This document shows, in pieces, positions 61,230-64,000 of a stretch of DNA of 64,000 nt. The translations under genes and the position numbers were made by a program. The DNA lies in NCBI RefSeq assembly GCF_022024175.1, contig NZ_CP091794.1, positions 1,426,001 through 1,490,000 on the forward strand, given 5' to 3'. The notes beneath the pieces were generated by a model that was not told the DNA's origin, did no database searches, and was given only the letters and a program-made list of their open reading frames with translations. The first letter of the stretch is position 1. The number at the start of each line of letters is the position of its first letter. The DNA is from Prevotella communis (GTDB lineage: Bacteria; Bacteroidota; Bacteroidia; Bacteroidales; Bacteroidaceae).

Positions 61230-61640
61230 TTATTCCGGATGTTCACAGAGTTCTGTCAATATACCGCAGGTGCTCTTTGGGTGAAGGAATGCGATATTCA
61301 AACCTTCAGCACCTTTACGGGGCTTCTCGTCAATAAGACGAACGCCCTTTTCGCTGACTTCAGCCAATGAGTTTGCTACGCCATCCTCAATGCAGAAAGC
61401 CACATGATGGACACCTTTGTTGCCTTTGTCAAGCCACTTTTGAATAGTGCTTTCGGGGCTTGTGGGCTCCAATAGTTCAAGTTTCACCTCGCCACACTTT
61501 AAGAAGGCAGTTTTCACTTTCTGGTCTTCTACAACTTCTGTAGCGTAACACTCCAAGCCCAGCACATCCGTAAAGAATGGCAGGCTTTCTTCGATGCTCT
61601 GGACAGCAATGCCCAGATGCTCAATGTGTGAAATCTTCAT
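61230..61640 (-). CDS. mce: methylmalonyl-CoA epimerase
   Basis: Interconverts (R)- and (S)-methylmalonyl-CoA. The 136-residue protein is a VOC-fold (glyoxalase-like) enzyme with two beta-alpha-beta-beta-beta units: ISHIEHLGIAVQSIEESLPF at the start (metal His), GEVKLELLEP (Glu), VHHVAFCIEDG (His) and AFLHPKSTCGILTELCE (terminal Glu), all metal ligands. It is the first gene of the leftward mce-mmdA-small gene-mmdC operon. The -7 box TACCTTTG lies at 61678-61671. Confidence 0.95.
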   Translation of the reverse strand: MKISHIEHLGIAVQSIEESLPFFTDVLGLECYATEVVEDQKVKTAFLKCGEVKLELLEPTSPESTIQKWLDKGNKGVHHVAFCIEDGVANSLAEVSEKGVRLIDEKPRKGAEGLNIAFLHPKSTCGILTELCEHPE

Positions 61641-61670
61641 ACTTTATAAAGTTTAAACTTAAATGTGGTG

Positions 61671-61678
61671 CAAAGGTA
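61671..61678 (-). promoter_or_regulatory. -7 box of the mce-mmd operon
   Basis: TACCTTTG, 31 bp before the mce ATG. The -33 region has no clear TTG. Confidence 0.5.
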
Positions 61679-61724
61679 CAAAAGATATGTGAGATTGCCT
61701 TACCTTTTTTGGCTTTTTTATAAG

Positions 61725-61764
61725 AAAAAAGAGATTATTGCCAGAAACCCGGCAATAATCTCTT
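61725..61764 (-). terminator. terminator of the LruC lipoprotein gene
   Basis: AAGAGATTATTGCC pairs perfectly with GGCAATAATCTCTT (14 bp, 8-nt loop). On the minus strand it is followed by a T6 run. Confidence 0.9.
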
Positions 61765-61787
61765 AAAGAGGTATATTTCTATAATAA

Positions 61788-63866
61788 TTATTCTGCTGTG
61801 CTGAACATATCAGGATAGAGACGGTTCTCAACACCATTCAGATACCAGTCTGTAGCCTCGTTGCGGTTCTGCGCCCATTTTACAAAATCTGGATATGCGC
61901 TGATGATGCTACATCTCTCTACGGGATAGCGGAAGTTCAGAGGAACAATGATTGCATATGGAGGCTCACCGTCCTTAGGCATAGAGATGGTCTTTCCTGT
62001 TTTTCTGTTATAGATAGAAACTGTCTTCAGGAAATCCTCGACGCTGATGTTCTTGTCGATATTAAATACCTCAGAAACTGGGGTGAAATATTTTTCGCCC
62101 TTCACGGTATTAATGAATGCTTCACCTGGGGTTACACCGAAGAACTTGTGCACTTCTTTCTTGCCTAAACGCTGTGTGTTCTGCAGACCTTTGATATCCA
62201 ATTCGTCATTTGCACCGCAAGCAATCAGGGTGATTTCTATCTGCTCATCGTTGAGACGGATACCGCGGAGAACAACGTCATTCATGTCGTAGTCAGCTGT
62301 CTCAGGCTCATCCTCGAAGCACATGACATATGAGGCAGCTTGTGGTTCGATAGGATCATAATTGAGTTCAACACCACTATTAATCTCAAGAATCATGTCG
62401 CTGAAATTACAGTCAGAACCATCTTCGAAGCACAGGAAGGTTTTCTTGTTGGCACTGAAAATACCAATGCGGGGGCTTTCCCAGGTCATACCATCGGTTG
62501 CAAGACCATAATAAGCCGAGGTTGATGTCTGCTCTTGGCCATTGTTAGTCCATACCTTAGTTGCCTGCTGACTTACAGTTTTATCGATAGCTGAGAAATA
62601 GTGACCAATGAGGTGGTTGTTTTCCTTGTTCAGAGGACCGAAACCGTAGGTGCAACCATTGATTGCCAGGTTGATGGACTCGTCTTTTGCCTTTTGATTC
62701 ATGAAACCAATCAGATGGCCCTTAGGGATACTAAGACTCTCGATAGCTTTATTGCCACCTTCAATGGCACCGTCTCCATAATAGGGAAGGAGGTACTCCT
62801 TGTCATTATGATAGGCTCCGTTGTCACCTTTGTAACCATTAATAGCTTTGAACTTTGGCAATTTTTTGATAAACTCAGCCAACTGCTCGTCAGTCTTTCC
62901 AACCAGTTCTTCTGGCTTGAAATAGTAATAATAGATGGCATTGTAGTGACCTTCTGTGGTGTTCATCTGGAGGGGAACAATTGTCAGAGGATTACCATCG
63001 CTGACGAAGTGGTTTTTATACTCTTTGAAATAGTTGGTTCCTTCAATAATACTCTTCCAGTTGTTGAGCTTATTATTGTTTGTGTCTTTTTTGGGGAGGT
63101 AATATCTAACCAGCCACTGGATGGTGGTCAGATCTTCTGGGTTGGTATTATTTCTGTAGATATTACCATCCTTAATGGTCCAACCGTTGCTTGTGGCTGC
63201 ATCAACAGGTGCCCAAAGATAATCGTTCAACCATGAGTCGTTGTTCCACTCTGTGTATTTCCAATTGTTGCCGCTATAATTATCCTTCTCATATGCTGTG
63301 AAGTAGCCGTTGTTTTCTTTTGATGCTTCTGCGCGAAGGGCATTGAATGATTTTTTGGGCTGTCCCAATATAATAGCACTGGCAGCGGGGAATCCGTTTG
63401 TAGCTTCACTTGCTCTGTTCATGCGTGCGTTAGCAGGTTCAGTAAAACTAACCTCACTATCGTTAACAGAGAATACCTTGACATAATAGGTTTTGTCTTT
63501 GCTAATGCATGCGGCAAACAATGTGTCATAAACGTTTGGTGCGTCGTAAACAAGTTTAACTTTCTGTCCCTTGCTGACGTTTGCCTCGTTTAATACAAAA
63601 GCATTGCTGTTGCTGAAAGGTGACTCAGTCAGGATCTGCACCTTCTCAATGTCTTTCAGATCAGCATCGGCTGTAACGATGATAGAACCCTGGGTAATTG
63701 AACTCCAGTCCTGGCTGGGGTCAATTTCACCAAATAACTCTTTCGCATTCTCAGAGACGGCATTCTTGTCAAGAGGAATGTTGACGTTCATGTCGTCATC
63801 ATGATTCATACAATTGACAAACAGCAAAGATGCGGCTGTCATTAGGACTAAATGTAGCTTTTTCAT
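61788..63866 (-). CDS. LruC-domain (DUF4842) lipoprotein
   Basis: A 692-residue predicted surface lipoprotein (MKKLHLVLMTAASLLFVNCM, lipobox Cys19). The N-terminal third has a region beginning AKELFGEIDPSQDWSSI, seen in Bacteroidota LruC proteins. The C-terminal LruC/DUF4842 domain is marked by YVMCFEDEPETADYDMNDVV near residue 505 and by LNFRYPVERCSI near 655. The middle part (aromatic-rich) is unrecognised. LruC was first named in Leptospira as a surface protein; the function is not known. The promoter box TACCTTTG is at 63928-63921. Confidence 0.87.
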   Translation of the reverse strand: MKKLHLVLMTAASLLFVNCMNHDDDMNVNIPLDKNAVSENAKELFGEIDPSQDWSSITQGSIIVTADADLKDIEKVQILTESPFSNSNAFVLNEANVSKGQKVKLVYDAPNVYDTLFAACISKDKTYYVKVFSVNDSEVSFTEPANARMNRASEATNGFPAASAIILGQPKKSFNALRAEASKENNGYFTAYEKDNYSGNNWKYTEWNNDSWLNDYLWAPVDAATSNGWTIKDGNIYRNNTNPEDLTTIQWLVRYYLPKKDTNNNKLNNWKSIIEGTNYFKEYKNHFVSDGNPLTIVPLQMNTTEGHYNAIYYYYFKPEELVGKTDEQLAEFIKKLPKFKAINGYKGDNGAYHNDKEYLLPYYGDGAIEGGNKAIESLSIPKGHLIGFMNQKAKDESINLAINGCTYGFGPLNKENNHLIGHYFSAIDKTVSQQATKVWTNNGQEQTSTSAYYGLATDGMTWESPRIGIFSANKKTFLCFEDGSDCNFSDMILEINSGVELNYDPIEPQAASYVMCFEDEPETADYDMNDVVLRGIRLNDEQIEITLIACGANDELDIKGLQNTQRLGKKEVHKFFGVTPGEAFINTVKGEKYFTPVSEVFNIDKNISVEDFLKTVSIYNRKTGKTISMPKDGEPPYAIIVPLNFRYPVERCSIISAYPDFVKWAQNRNEATDWYLNGVENRLYPDMFSTAE

Positions 63867-63920
63867 ATTGGTGTAAAATTATTTGCCGAATAAATCTATA
63901 TTTTTAATGATTATATGCTG

Positions 63921-63928
63921 CAAAGGTA
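63921..63928 (-). promoter_or_regulatory. -7 box of the LruC lipoprotein gene
   Basis: TACCTTTG, 54 bp before the ATG, in an AT-rich leader. Confidence 0.55.
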
Positions 63929-64000
63929 GTAAATTGTTCGACAAACGGTGTGTTTTTGTGCTTAATTTATAAAAAATTAACAGTATTAGAAGTTGACGAT

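Noticed and set aside
1-64000. CRISPR arrays, rRNA genes, insertion sequences or prophage
   Set aside because: No regularly spaced direct repeats with unique spacers, no rRNA-like stretch and no transposase, integrase or phage structural gene is visible on either strand.

Overview
The window is a piece of a Bacteroidota chromosome, most like Prevotella and its relatives. The signs are promoter boxes of the phylum type (TAnnTTTG) ahead of many genes, few strong Shine-Dalgarno sites, a tRNA without an encoded CCA, methylmalonyl-CoA decarboxylase genes, LruC-type lipoproteins and GH51/GH35 glycosidases. Genes are dense on both strands. I see no rRNA, CRISPR array, transposase or plasmid gene.

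Layout. 1-3.3 kb: end of a PD40-repeat protein, a nucleoside phosphorylase and mnmE. 3.5-9.3 kb (minus strand): three secreted glycan-related enzymes (GH51, a nucleoside-hydrolase-like protein, GH35). 9.3-12.5 kb: a small accessory patch with an unrecognised protein, RhuM, an HTH gene broken by a frameshift, and a nitroreductase reduced to its two ends next to a MmcQ/YjbR gene. 12.5-19 kb: a phosphate module. A Pit permease (with an unannotated 33-residue membrane peptide ahead of it) and a Na/Pi cotransporter diverge from one control region that carries 11-bp-spaced TGTAACA repeats, and a PhoR/PhoB-like pair follows. 19-29 kb: luxS, an EamA permease, DUF1015, YigZ, tRNA-Ser(CGA), lepA, a Crp/Fnr protein, a C1 peptidase, an M24 aminopeptidase and a patatin.

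29.6-43.9 kb is one leftward exopolysaccharide/capsule operon of 12 genes. It starts with a stand-alone receiver protein, then an initiating sugar transferase with a degenerate receiver-like N-terminus, an outer-membrane channel, a chain-length protein with a degenerate kinase domain, polymerase, four glycosyltransferases, flippase, acyltransferase and an SGNH hydrolase. Its promoter lies between the operon and xylB.

44-64 kb: xylulokinase, a zinc-ribbon/FHA protein and an HU-SPOR protein, rfbC and ugd (nucleotide-sugar supply), a NudC-like pyrophosphatase, a 5'-nucleotidase, a CbpA-like co-chaperone, kdsB, a secreted protein with 14 MORN repeats, YhcH, a eukaryote-like glycogen branching enzyme, the methylmalonyl-CoA decarboxylase/epimerase cluster (with an unannotated 50-residue gene) and a LruC-domain lipoprotein.

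Two signals cut across gene boundaries. First, short tandem repeats of 7 bp (sometimes 8 bp) sit inside mnmE, two glycosyltransferases and the NudC-like gene, and at several gene borders; because 7 is not a multiple of 3, a gain or loss of one unit would shift the frame. Second, the divergent phosphate promoters carry phased direct repeats in both orientations, at the same distance from each -7 box, next to a PhoB-like regulator. These two are the observations I would check first.
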